Source of the DNA: Galbula dea
Taxonomy: Eukaryota; Chordata; Aves; Piciformes; Galbulidae
Direction: 5' to 3'
Length of the DNA: 64,000 bases
NCBI GenBank assembly: GCA_013399015.1
Contig: VWZX01007392.1
Span: 903,081 to 967,080 of the forward strand
Shown: in pieces, positions 47,828 through 58,731 of the stretch
Numbering within the stretch: the stretch's first letter is position 1
Layout: every line of letters begins with the position of its first letter
Program-made: the position numbers and the translations under genes
Notes under the pieces: model-generated
Seen by the model: only the letters and a program-made list of their open reading frames with translations
What the model was told of the DNA's origin: nothing
Databases searched by the model: none

Positions 47828-49179
47828 CACTATCTAAAAGTTCCCCTTCTGTCATCTTTAAGTAGCGCATTCGCTGTAAAGTCATAGCCACAGAAGAACG
47901 TGCAAGCATGCTCTAGGAGCTTGATTGGGGATTTACCCAAACTATTTGAGGAGCTGTGAAGTGAAAAAGGTCTCTTTTAGCTCTTAATTCCTGTGATGAC
48001 AGTGACTAAGGAAAGGTTTTGGTTTAGTCTAGACATGACCAAACTGTAATGCAAAGCCTGATGTGAAGGGCTGACATGAGAAATGGCATTTGTTTTGCCA
48101 AGCACTTGAGTTTATGGGAAATACCACAGAGAGGAGGAATAATTAAAATTTAGAGGAGGGACCTCTGCATCTGGGCCACCTCTGTTACAAAGTCCATTTG
48201 GAAAGATATAGTAACTGGCTTTTCTAGATATTCTGCAGCTGTACTGGGTTTTGTACAGTCCAGGCATCTGTGGTGTGAGGGTCTGCCCAGGGGTCCTGCT
48301 GTGGGAGCTGCCTCTGAGCGAGCTGGTAGGAGGAGAAGGGACTCTCAAATAGGAAAATGGTACTAAACAGTACTAATAAACACAGTCTTTCAAAAGTAGA
48401 TTTAATAGAAGAAATTATAGAAGTTCCCATTTTATATTATAAAAAGTGAATGTGATGAGGGTTAAAGTCTTATTAAATGGAGTCTGGTGGTCTCTGAGGT
48501 AGGTGACCCCATACTGAGCCACATCAGCTCGCAGCAGACCTGCTGTCTGATAACAATATCAACAAAATCAACTTTTCTTAGCTTTTTGCCCCACCTGTCC
48601 CTCATCTCAAGCCCACAATCTGAGCTCCAAGTTTCCCGTCTCCCCCACTGGCCCCATCAGACGGGGCTCTTCTGCAAAGGACAGTGCCAGGCTGTGGCTG
48701 TTTCTGCATATACTGGGAGTGCTTTGGGCATCCTGATGGCTTCCTTGGGACCGCTATGCACCTGTAGTTAGGTGCATTTCCAGTTGTTTCCCTTGTCCAG
48801 AGCAATCCAGTTCAGATCTTTGAAGGACCAGGTCACCTCTCAGCCCTGAAACGTCAAGATGAGTTTTACAGTCTGCTGTCAAACTCTTCAAGGGAATGTG
48901 CTAACTCATTGTGAGTTATGTATTTGCAAAGTTTTCTGGTGGAGAGCAAAAAGGGGTGATCATAGTTCCTGGCCCATTCTTGGGAAGGGGAAGGGAAATG
49001 AGGGTTTCTCAGCAAGGATCCATTAACACCGCTCCACCTGACAGGCAGTGAAACACAGGAGGTAACAGTCCATTCTTCTGCCTTCCCAGTCCTGCAATTT
49101 AAAATGTTTGAACGTGCACTTCAGAAGCTGGGGAAGTAAAAGCCCCCAGTTGTGCCAGGAGACTCTGCAAAGGCCACAG

Positions 49180-49922
49180 CGAGCAAAGAGGCTGCAGAGT
49201 GTTAATACAGTCCATCATTTTGTAACGAGCCCGATGTTCTTGTATGAGCCGTGTCAGGCTGTTGTCTGCACGCTGTCTTTGCTGATCACAGTAATCGGGT
49301 CATAAGAGAGGGAGAAGTAATAGCTCGTCTCTTAGCAACCAGCCCCAGGAGAAAGAGAAAATTACTCAAACAGACTATCCAGCCAGGGAAGTAGAAAGAT
49401 GAAATTTTCTGAAGTCTGTTGGAAAGTGCTCAGGGACATAATTCTTTTATGTGTGAGATCCTTATAGGCTGGATCCAATGATATCAGACACTTTTTTTTT
49501 TTTCTTGTTGTCTTCCTGGTAAACTTTTATTTTTAATTGGCCTTAGAAAAACAGGAGGGGAAAAAACCCCCTCCAAAACAGAGGCATTTAAAAAAAATAA
49601 ATGGCAGATTTTTGTATTATCTTTAGCAATGCCAGGGAGAAGAGAGGGAGGGGAGGTCACTGTGGCTCAGGCGGGAGATGAGGGGAGCCTCTTATCTCTG
49701 CGTGAGTGCTTTGAATGCTTCCCGTGTCTGTACTAGCCAAAGCATGCTGCAATATCTGCCGACGCCGCAGTGGCATGTGCAAAACAAACTTGTTGGTTCT
49801 CGGTTGCATTGCACAGGGTGTCACGTCCCATGAGTGTCGTGGACTGTTGTGCTGTGCTGACTGACAGCTTGGCAGAGAGCTGGACCCAATGTGCCATCCC
49901 AGCAGACATGCCAGGATAGCCG
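49180..49922. promoter_or_regulatory. Local CpG-enriched patch, candidate intronic regulatory region
   Basis: I count 17 CpG dinucleotides in about 740 bases, in two groups: 7 in 49180-49326 and 10 in 49671-49922 (including GCCGACGCCGC at 49758-49768). The 1.4 kb at 46240-47640 has about 5 or 6. It is too weak for a classical CpG island but could mark an enhancer or minor promoter kept free of methylation. Confidence 0.25.
49554..49574. repeat. GC-rich 7-bp stem-loop
   Basis: GGAGGGG (49554-49560), loop AAAAAAC, CCCCTCC (49568-49574). A perfect 7-pair G/C stem. No U-run or gene end nearby to suggest a role. Confidence 0.7.
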
Positions 49923-49961
49923 AGCTGAGAGGTCAAACAGGGCAGGGTATTGGTTGGGTTC

Positions 49962-50098
49962 ATGTCTGCTTATTAGGAACTACACCAGATCCCTGCTCAT
50001 CATCTTCTGCATAACCATCCTTCATGGGGCAGCTGGAGCTGCAGGACCCTCAGTCCCACTGTTGCACCCAGTCCATCTCAACACACTTTGCTTAGCAA
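49962..50098 (+). repeat. Inverted-repeat copy B (unrecognised repeat family)
   Basis: Partner of 47702-47827 in opposite orientation, about 2.1 kb away. It shares the blocks ATGTCTGCTTAT...CCTGCT, GAGCTGCAGGACCCTCAGTC and TTGCACCCAGTCCATCTCAA...TTAGCAA. Relative to copy A it has about 35 extra bases between the first two blocks. Confidence 0.8.
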
Positions 50099-53000
50099 AG
50101 GCTTTCCCTCATTCCCCTGATTTTCTGTCATCTTCAAGCTGCTGGTTTGTGTTAGACATGTAGGAGAACATCTTTGAGGCATTCTCAAAGACCATTAGGC
50201 CAATGGTGGCCCCAGGGCTCAGAGTGGAGGGTGGTGGTGGGGACAAGGTGGAAGTCATAGTCATAAAATCATGCATTTGCACTTTGTGCATGGGCTGGGG
50301 ACAAGCTCGTGTGTTCATATCTTGTGCTTTTAAAATAGTTTTTTATTCCAGAAAGTTACATTTCTGTGGTCAACTAGTCTACAGTCTTCCTGACAGGGTA
50401 TGCTGACTGCTTAGGGGAAGGGGACTATATCTGGGATTGCCTGCCCGATCTCGCTAGGCAAGAGCATAAATCCTGTTTTAAATGGAAAGACACATGCCCT
50501 AAGATGGTCAAGCCTCCTCTAGATTTGCAGTTACATCCTTAAAACTATTGCAGGGACGAAACATTTCTGAAAGCCTGGCTTAGTCCCTGAGTCTGAGGAG
50601 ACATGGGGAAGCTGTTGTGTATGTAGAGGGAAACAGACATTTTTAGGTGACTGATCCAATGCTAATCTGTCTGCTCTGTGATGCCAGGGTATATGTAGGT
50701 TGTGCAGAGGGATCAGCTCACCTCTGCATGGGATAGCTTGATTTCCAGTAACAATAGTGGTTTAATGAAGAGTGCAACCATTTCCCCAAATCAGGATCCT
50801 GGACAATTGGGTAAAGGGTTCAGGCTGACCTCTGGCTGGTGTGGTTGAGCTGTTGTTGGTACCTGGGTGTACTCAAGTCTCCACATGCATGGGCTTGAGT
50901 TCAACCTATGGGCAGTATTGCAGACATGTTCCAGAAGAGAATTGCTAAAGTTATCTGAGACAAGGCTGATTTCAGCATCTTATCCTGGAAATAATCAGTA
51001 GAAGAGAGAGGAGAAACAAAAACCACCTTTCAGCTGTACAGAATTAATAGCTTAGGAGCAACATCTACTACTGTCTGGGATAAGTGAGATAAGGAATAAT
51101 ATAAATTGTAACTGCTTCCAAGCAAATCACAGAGGCTGCTGCTTTACTGTTTTGTCATAAAGAAGAAAGACTTTCTTCCTTAAAAGTTTAGTAATTGAAG
51201 TGTTTTCTTGCTATTTTTGTGAGTGCCAGTAAGTGATGTTTTCTGGAAATTTTCACTCAACTCTATAAATACTGCTTCAGGGCTTACAATGGTGACTCAG
51301 TTTGGGAAGTTGACACCATGCACTTCCCCAACGCAGTCAGCCAGACCCTGGGCAGAGCACACCACTTCTGCAAAGCCATTAATGGGTTGTTTAACTTCAG
51401 TAGAGTTAGGCTCCTTCTTGACAACCAGATTCCTGTTGCTCAAGCTTACCTTCCTGTCGTGTTAGAGATGAAGGCACAGAGGAGGCTGAAGCACCATTTG
51501 GGTCTGGAGAGTTGTAATTGGCATTTCAAGGTGCCACCTTCCTCTCAGTAGTGATCTCCTTGAATGACTCCCAATTTTCAGATAGATGAGATGTTCTTAA
51601 TTGCCACCCCTCACTGTCTTGGGACCAAGATTATCTTACATCTTGCTTTTGTAATTGGGTACTTTTCCTCTTCCTGTTACACTTTTGATATTAGTTTTTG
51701 TACCAACTGAGCACAAATAGAGCCATTTGTAGGGGGTTTTTTTGTGTGGTGCTCAAGGAGAGATAGGACCTGGCTGACTGAATTAAGTATACAAGTATAG
51801 AAGGAAAATTACACTGGGAGCTCAGCTCTATCACAGTTGTCCTATGTAAAAATGTATTTATAAATGCAAGAGACAACACATGAAAGAAGGGTAAGCTGGG
51901 TAAAATCACAGCTGGCCTGTGTCTTTTCAAATGCCAGTGTGGACATGAGACCACACAGTTATAATGTGTGGTGTACGGAGTGCTGCAGTATATTCCTCAC
52001 CTTTTGCTTAGTCCATTCAATGCCTTTGGTTTGGGTTAAATTCATAACTGGACTTTCCTTGTTAACTCATCCCTACCAGCAGTGGTCCTGCAGAGTTTGA
52101 GCCTGTAACCCTTCTCTTCAGCAGAAAAGGCAGTTGGGTTTGCAACATGAGAATACTTGACTGAGTCCTCTTGGTGCATCAGGCGCTCAGCCTGTGTAGA
52201 AATGGGACATAAGCCCTCAAGAGGGAGAAATGACCTTGCAGCAGCTGGAGGGGTCAAGCTGGTGGATCTCCAGCTGCCAGATCTCTAGGTTTCATTCCGT
52301 TGTTCACTTCCCTCATTAGGTACAAGAGTCTTTTAGAGAGCTGCAGGATTGATTGGTTTGGCTGAGCCCGAAGGCTTTTGATATTTAAAACATTTTTCCA
52401 TGCCAGTAAATTGCTCTTGTTGGCCAGATAGAAAATACTTTAAATTTAGCAGCTAATCCAAGACAAGAGATGTAATGCATGTTCACAGCTGAGCTCTTCC
52501 TCTACAGTCACAATGGACTTTTAAACAAATAACTGCTGAACAACCATGCTTCCATTCTGAGTATGTGGTGCTTTCCTGAGATGTTACTGAGACAAACTGG
52601 TGGAGAATCCATTTGTCTCGTTATGCCTTCTCATGAGGGAAGACTATTCATCTTCCTGTATCTCATGCACATTCAGCGTGGCCTGTTTGTATGTGTCCAA
52701 AAGGTCACTTGCTAATGATCCCTTTTGCCCCAGTGAGAATATGTCGTGTAGCTGCGGTAAGGAAACAAGTAGAAGTAAGGTAGTAGGGTAACTATTCTGA
52801 GAGATGAGCTTTCGCTTGGCATGTTCATTTTCCCAGGGTATACAGCATGTCCAATACCTCCTGTAAGTTGACCATCTAGCATGACATGAGGGTCCAGAGT
52901 GGGAATATTCCATTTCATTGGGTAAGATGTGGGCTCATGTTTGATGGATGCTGCCAACTATTGAAACATTAAAGTGCTGTGAATTCTGCCAGTGAAACTG

Positions 53001-53245
53001 GAGGCGGAGGCAGCACAAGTTGGAAAATCTGGGCCTAAATGTCAGGGCCTAAAGGTCACATTTCATTGGTGGAAAGTGCAGTTGTCACGATAAATGTGAG
53101 GCTATAGGAAAGGAATTGTGAGGCTCCTTGTCTGTTTGATCTCCAGGTACCTGACCAAATATGCTTAGCTTATACAAAGTCTAACAAACATATCCAGCAA
53201 ATGCAGTGCAGATCTTAGGGCTCGAACTCCCCTTTTCTTCTTGTC

Positions 53246-53280
53246 GGTGGTGGTTTTTTGGGGGTTGGGTTTTTTTTTTT
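53246..53280. repeat. G/T-rich low-complexity run
   Basis: GGTGGTGG, T6, G5, TTGGG and T11 in series. Simple sequence. Confidence 0.8.
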
Positions 53281-56200
53281 ACCCCATGATCCAAGAACAG
53301 CGATGAAGACTCTGAGCATTTGGTCAGTGTCTTAGGATGGAGCTGAAATTGGAGCTTTCTCTTGTAGCAGTTCTAGCTCTGTCATGCCCAGAATAATGAA
53401 AGCTCTTTATGAGAGTAGCTGGAAAACTCATGAGGCATCAGAAGGAGCAGGAAGAGGCATCTTATTTCTATAAGCATTTAATTGTGAAATCTTTTGCCTA
53501 CTTAGAAAAATGATTAGTCAAGTCTATTGGAAGGCAATAAATGTCTATTTGTGGGGACTAGGGAAGGTTTGATCATCTCAGATTTCTTCTTGTATTTCCT
53601 TCTTTATTGCAAATAGTGTGTTTTGAAAAGAAGATTTCTAAAGAGTGCTTGGAGGAGTCTGTGCTTATTTGTTTAATATTTCATATGGAATCAGCACCGT
53701 TTGCAAGTGGCTGAGAAACAGCAAAGCATTTGTTTGCTGATGCAGATGTTTTAGCATGCCATTGAGAATGAAATCTTGGTTTTGTTTGCTTGTCCCTTGT
53801 TCAGCAGTACCGCAGGTCACCTTTCTTTCTGACACCTACACAACCTAGCTGCTACTAATTTAAGTCAGTGATGGCTCCTCTGAGTGAATTTATTTACATA
53901 AATGTAGCTGTCTGGAACTTGCAAATAAATTTGTTATTTATGCACAAGGAAGACCTGAAGCCAGATCCTGTTTGTCAGGGCTGACCCAGCAGAGCTGAGA
54001 AAAGGCACAGCCTGCAAGGCAAAAAACACTGTCAGCTTTAGCCAGTAGCTCCGGTTCTTACTGGGAATATCTGCACCAGGACACACATGCATTTACTGTG
54101 AAAATGGCAATTTTATGTCATCATGTCTGTGCTTTTCTATACGTGTTGGAAAATAAGAGGATGGATTTTTCTGTCTTTGATTAAATGTTTTCCTGTTAGA
54201 ATTTGGAAGCTGTGTCTCAGCAGGCTTATCACATAGTATACTTCAGCTGTGGGTTTATCTTAATGGGGAGAGAGTTTGTTTAACAGTTAGCTGGCACATG
54301 GAGACTCGGGACTGGTGAAATCTCAGCTGAAGACAAGTGTTTGTAGCTCTTTTGTGAGTCAGTGAGTGGAGTAAAGCTGTAAGCTCTGTGTTATCTTCAG
54401 ATCATCCTAATAACTCCAGTGAAAACCGCTAATCACAATTTTGCCTCCTAGTCATTATATGTGAGTTACTAGAGTTAAGAAGGCATCTTTAGCCCTATGG
54501 AGGTCCTTTCTGAGCTTCTCAGATCCTATGTCCAATGGCATAGTAGTTACTGCACAAACAGGCGGTGGATTTGTATCAGCTGGCATGTGTTCTACACTGG
54601 GGCTTTGGGACATTGCTTTGAACAGAGTGGTGAAGCCTGATCCATTTCTCATAAGCTTGACCTGTTCTTCATTGACATTGGTACCTGATAGGCAAAGTGT
54701 TGCTTCTCAGACGTCATTGACATGTTGTCTGTTGCCTGTCATCTCATAAATCTCCCTGTGAAGCTCTAAGTAAACACTCCAGGGTAGAATCAACAGATCA
54801 TCTTTGTGGCATTTCTTGTCATCTAAACAATAATTCATTAAAAATTTAATTACTCTTTTGCTCTGGAGAGGAAAAGAGAGAGCTGGCGCCTGCCTTTAAA
54901 GTTTCTGTCTTGTACTGGTTTTGATTTTTTCTGTTTTGGAGGTCTTTTATTTTTTTAGAAGAAATCAAGTTGATAAAGTGAAAGAAACCCATCTTATTGC
55001 AAAAAGCTTGAGTGCTTCTGAGAACATTTAAAACAAGGATGACTAGAAATGACCTTTCTGTCCTGGAGCAAACTTTGAGTGTATTCTCCCTTTGGCATTT
55101 CTAATGATAGACTTTCCATCTGGTCTTTTCTTAAAAGCTAAGATACAACTTGTTGGGTTTTATTTTCACATGAAAACTGTGCGTGCTCTAAAATTAATCC
55201 TCTTGATCATTTCATTTCAGGGAGAGGAGTGCAAAAACATTGGGAATATTTGCTTATTTTTAGCAACTCCATTCATTCCTCCTGGCAGCAGATTCCTTTT
55301 GTCCCATATCAAGTAGTTTCTGATTTGAGGGAACCCTGGATTTCCTTCTGCTTGGATTTGGGTAGATTATACCCCTCAGAGGACATTTTAAAAGTAATTG
55401 AGATGTCAGTGGTCCTGGTGGAGTGCACGGTCTGGATCAGTGGGAGGGATTTGTGGTTACATTAGCTACCCCTGGTAATACTGTTATTTCTTATGCTGCA
55501 AGTTCCCTGGTCCCAGTCTCCCATGCTGATTCTCCTAAGCTGAATGTGCAAGAGTGAAATCCTAGCAAACAAATGCTTCAGGGAAGAACTGGGATCTCCC
55601 GAGAGGTACCACTGCAACCATTCAGTCTCTTTTCAGCAGAACCTTTTGAGAAAATATGTAAACTGATCCTTTTGCTTAGCAAAGCATTTCAGCAAGTGCC
55701 CTATTTGATACATGCTTTCTGAAGAGCCGTGGGATGTAACATTGAGGCACGCACTTGAACTTATGCGTGTAACTGAGTCTGTGCTACATGCCAGCACGTG
55801 CATGCAGGAGGCGAATGTTTCTATGGATCACATGTAGGAACATTAGATGCCAGATTTTTTTCTTTTTCCCTCCCTTAAACTGGTCACTGCTAAATGTGTT
55901 TTCTGTCTTTTTTCCTTCTTCATCTTTCTATTCAATGAACTTCAGCAAAACTATATGTCAGTGGGAGATTACTGGTGAGCCATTCATTCCTCAAACAGTT
56001 TTCTGATGGGGACAGCAGAAAGTGAGTCTGTTAGGAAAGTCATGTTTCTATCAGAACTGCATATGGGGCATGCACAGAAAGCTCATGTTTTCTGGACGTC
56101 AAGAAGGCCTGGCACAAGAGCAGATTTTGTTTGGAGCTCTTGGCAGGTAGATGCTCTGCTGAGAGTATGGATGTTTTTGCAGCAGGTTCTTCTGGTGACC

Positions 56201-57097
56201 AAGTCTATTAAAAAATGAGAGGGAGAAAGGATGTTGCAAATAATGGAAGAGAACAATTCTGGCAGACGTAGCTTCCTCTTCATAAAGCTGCTTTTCCCTT
56301 GAGGCAATATATCTTGCGTCTTAGGGGAAGGAAATCTTACAATATAAAAGGAAGTCTGAACTGCTTACCAATGAATTTAGAAGCCTAGAAGTTGGATTCA
56401 TTTTATGAAGAGATGAGTCCTGTTCCAGTATATTGGGGAAGGTTTTCTAAGGTGCAGCTCCAAAAATAGGAGAGCTATGGGAATCACTTCTTTAAAATAA
56501 TATTTGTATGTGGCTTATGTTAATATTCCTGGAACCTTAGGGAATGTATGCTCAGCAAAATGAAGGTATTCAGAGAACAAAAGCAGCAGAGAAGACAGTA
56601 TCTTTAGCCTGAGCTGCTCAACAGGACAGAACAGGGGAGGATATATTTATGTTCCTGGGGATGCCTGTGACGTGGGCTAGAGTGGTCCAAGGGCTGTCCT
56701 CACTTCACTCTCCTGCAATAGCTCCTGAGGGGCTGTTCTGTCTCCAAGAATAGCTGGCACATTGCAGTGCTCCAATTATGCTTGTTTTCCTGCCGCATCT
56801 CCTGCGCTGGGAACGATGTGCCTTCTGCAGGCTTTACTGCCTAAAGGCTGCCTGCCTGCCGGGTTCGCTCCACGGCAGCCCTGCTGCTTCAGATTTGCAG
56901 CTCCCTATTGTGTACCAGGGTAAAAAGCAGGGTCTGCCCAAAAGTTTGCAACCTTTTAGCCCCTCTCCAGTGCTTTTCTGTCTTCCCATTCCCCTCAATT
57001 AAAATAAAGGCATGGAGAGAAAGGTGGAAAGAAATCAGAGTTGATTTTTCTATGGGTAGAAGAAGTGGTGAAGTCCAGATAACTTCAGTGGGCATAT

Positions 57098-57107
57098 CCA
57101 AATAAGG
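57098..57107. promoter_or_regulatory. Perfect CArG box (candidate SRF site)
   Basis: CCAAATAAGG fits CC(A/T)6GG exactly and lies in the first coding intron. Its number in the window is within chance expectation. Confidence 0.2.
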
Positions 57108-57918
57108 ATATTTTATGCAGACCCTAAGAAGCTGAAAAACAACAAACAGAAAAAAGGAAAAAAGCTGTGACTAGAATCCTTCCAAAGAATTTCTCCATTT
57201 TCTACAGAGTACATAATTGAAGGGAATTTTTTTGATAAAGGCTAAATTGTGTATGGGCATGAAAAAATCAGCAGGGAATTTAAACCATTTCCAAACCACA
57301 TGAAACTTTAAACATTTCTCTCAAGAACAGCTTGAAGATGGCGTGCATCATCCCAAGCTTTAAGTAGTCATCTGATTTCTCTTTTGCAAATGTTAAATAT
57401 ACAGCAAAGGAAAACCAAAGCAGATTTTATTTTTCTTTCTCGTGATGAGCACAGAGTCATTCCCTTGAAAGATTTTGCTGGCTGACCTGACACACACCTT
57501 TGTTTAGCAATCTTGGCTAGATGATTTTAGCTGCAATGTTTTGAAGAATGATGGGAGCAGATATCAGTGCTCCAGTCAGAGCTGTTCTGTGCTTGTGATC
57601 AGCTCCAGCCTTGGACTCTCATCTAAGTGGCTCTGAATTTAGCCTTTTATATCCAGTGAAGTCAAAGATTTTAATCCAGCTAATCACCATGACATGATGT
57701 GGTATGTATGGCCTGGTAACAATATAGATAAATCTCTAAGTGTCTTGAAAGCAGAGAATCCTCTTCCTTAAATGACCTTAATCATCCACATTTAGATTTT
57801 GCCTGGATGTGGTACTTGATTTTAAAGCTAGGTTGTACCTGTGTTTTTAACTTTCAAATTTTTCCTTTGTGCAAGAAGATAAATATTGGCTAATTTCAGA
57901 TCATTCTCAAATTATTCT

Positions 57919-57935
57919 TTATTATTATTATTATT
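57919..57935. repeat. Short (ATT)n microsatellite
   Basis: Five to six ATT units in AT-rich DNA. Confidence 0.8.
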
Positions 57936-58679
57936 GATTATTTCTTGGTTTTTTTGAGAGCCCAGGTACCCAAACATGCTGTGTTTTCTTTTTAAATAGG
58001 GTTGTTATTCACTTAGGCATCTTTCATCACGGAGATTTGACTGTGATTGTTTAAATCCTCTAGGAATGAGCTTTGCTTTTGCATAAAGCAGTCACCTTGG
58101 ATGACCACATGCAGCAAGTCATGCATTGCAAAACTGCAGTGTGAGTTTACAAAATCCACTGTTCAGTTTCATTTAGCAAAGGTGGTTAGTTCTCTCCAAA
58201 GGACAACGGTTCTCTTCTTCTCTAGGCAGACACTAGGGCCATGACTCTCAAGTTAGTCTCACTGTGCTAAAGATGGTCCTCTAAGAAAACTCTGAACCCT
58301 TAAATAGGACTCTTATCAGAGCAGACAGCATACTTTCTCATTGTTATGCTGTAAAAACACCACATTGGCAAGCAGCAGCACAACGTTCTTGTTATTTCAC
58401 TGTGGACTGGAAAAAGGCAAGAGAGTGTTGATAGTGCTCAGCTCCAGGGCACTGCTTAGGTTGTGGCGAGATCTAGACCAGAGGCTGGATAGTGTTGATG
58501 CAGCCAGTTTGCTACATAGAGAGCTCTAACCTTTAGCAGTGTGGAGACAAACCAGTCCAGAGCAGTTGGTCCAGAAGATACTTCTTGTCTTGTTGTGAGG
58601 AAAGTAGAAACATTGGCTGCAAAATTTTCTGAGCTTAGGGAGACTGGGCTAGTAAGCAACTCTGAATGATGTGAGCTCC

Positions 58680-58731
58680 ATGACTAGATGATCTTTCAAG
58701 GTCCCTTCCAACTCCTAATATTCTGTGATTC
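58680..58731 (+). mobile_element. CR1 LINE, terminal 3' fragment
   Basis: ATGACTAGATGATCTTTCAAGG, then TCCCTTCCAACTCCTAATATTCTGTGATTC in pieces: the last ~50 bases of a CR1 in LPP orientation. Sequence upstream of 58680 is only doubtfully CR1-like. Confidence 0.8.

Larger units (their letters stand above)
47828..49961 (+). other. LPP: Sequence between the inverted-repeat arms; CpG-rich patches, no gene seen
   Basis: About 2.1 kb without supported genes. It contains two local CpG-rich patches (49180-49326 and 49671-49922), a small GC hairpin at 49554-49574 and a T-run at 49492-49503. The region after 49130 has little repeat character and could be regulatory. Confidence 0.5.
50099..58679 (+). 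other. LPP: LPP first coding intron, distal part; no gene seen
   Basis: About 8.6 kb with no supported gene and no recognised interspersed repeat. Contains a G/T low-complexity run at 53246-53280, a CArG 10-mer at 57098 and an ATT microsatellite at 57919. All open frames are under 90 codons. The stretches near 53.6-54.2 and 57.1-58.1 kb are AT-rich and repeat-free. Confidence 0.65.

Noticed and set aside
56790..56885. Small cluster of six CpGs
   Set aside because: Under 100 bases and isolated. Too short to argue for a CpG island or promoter without methylation data.
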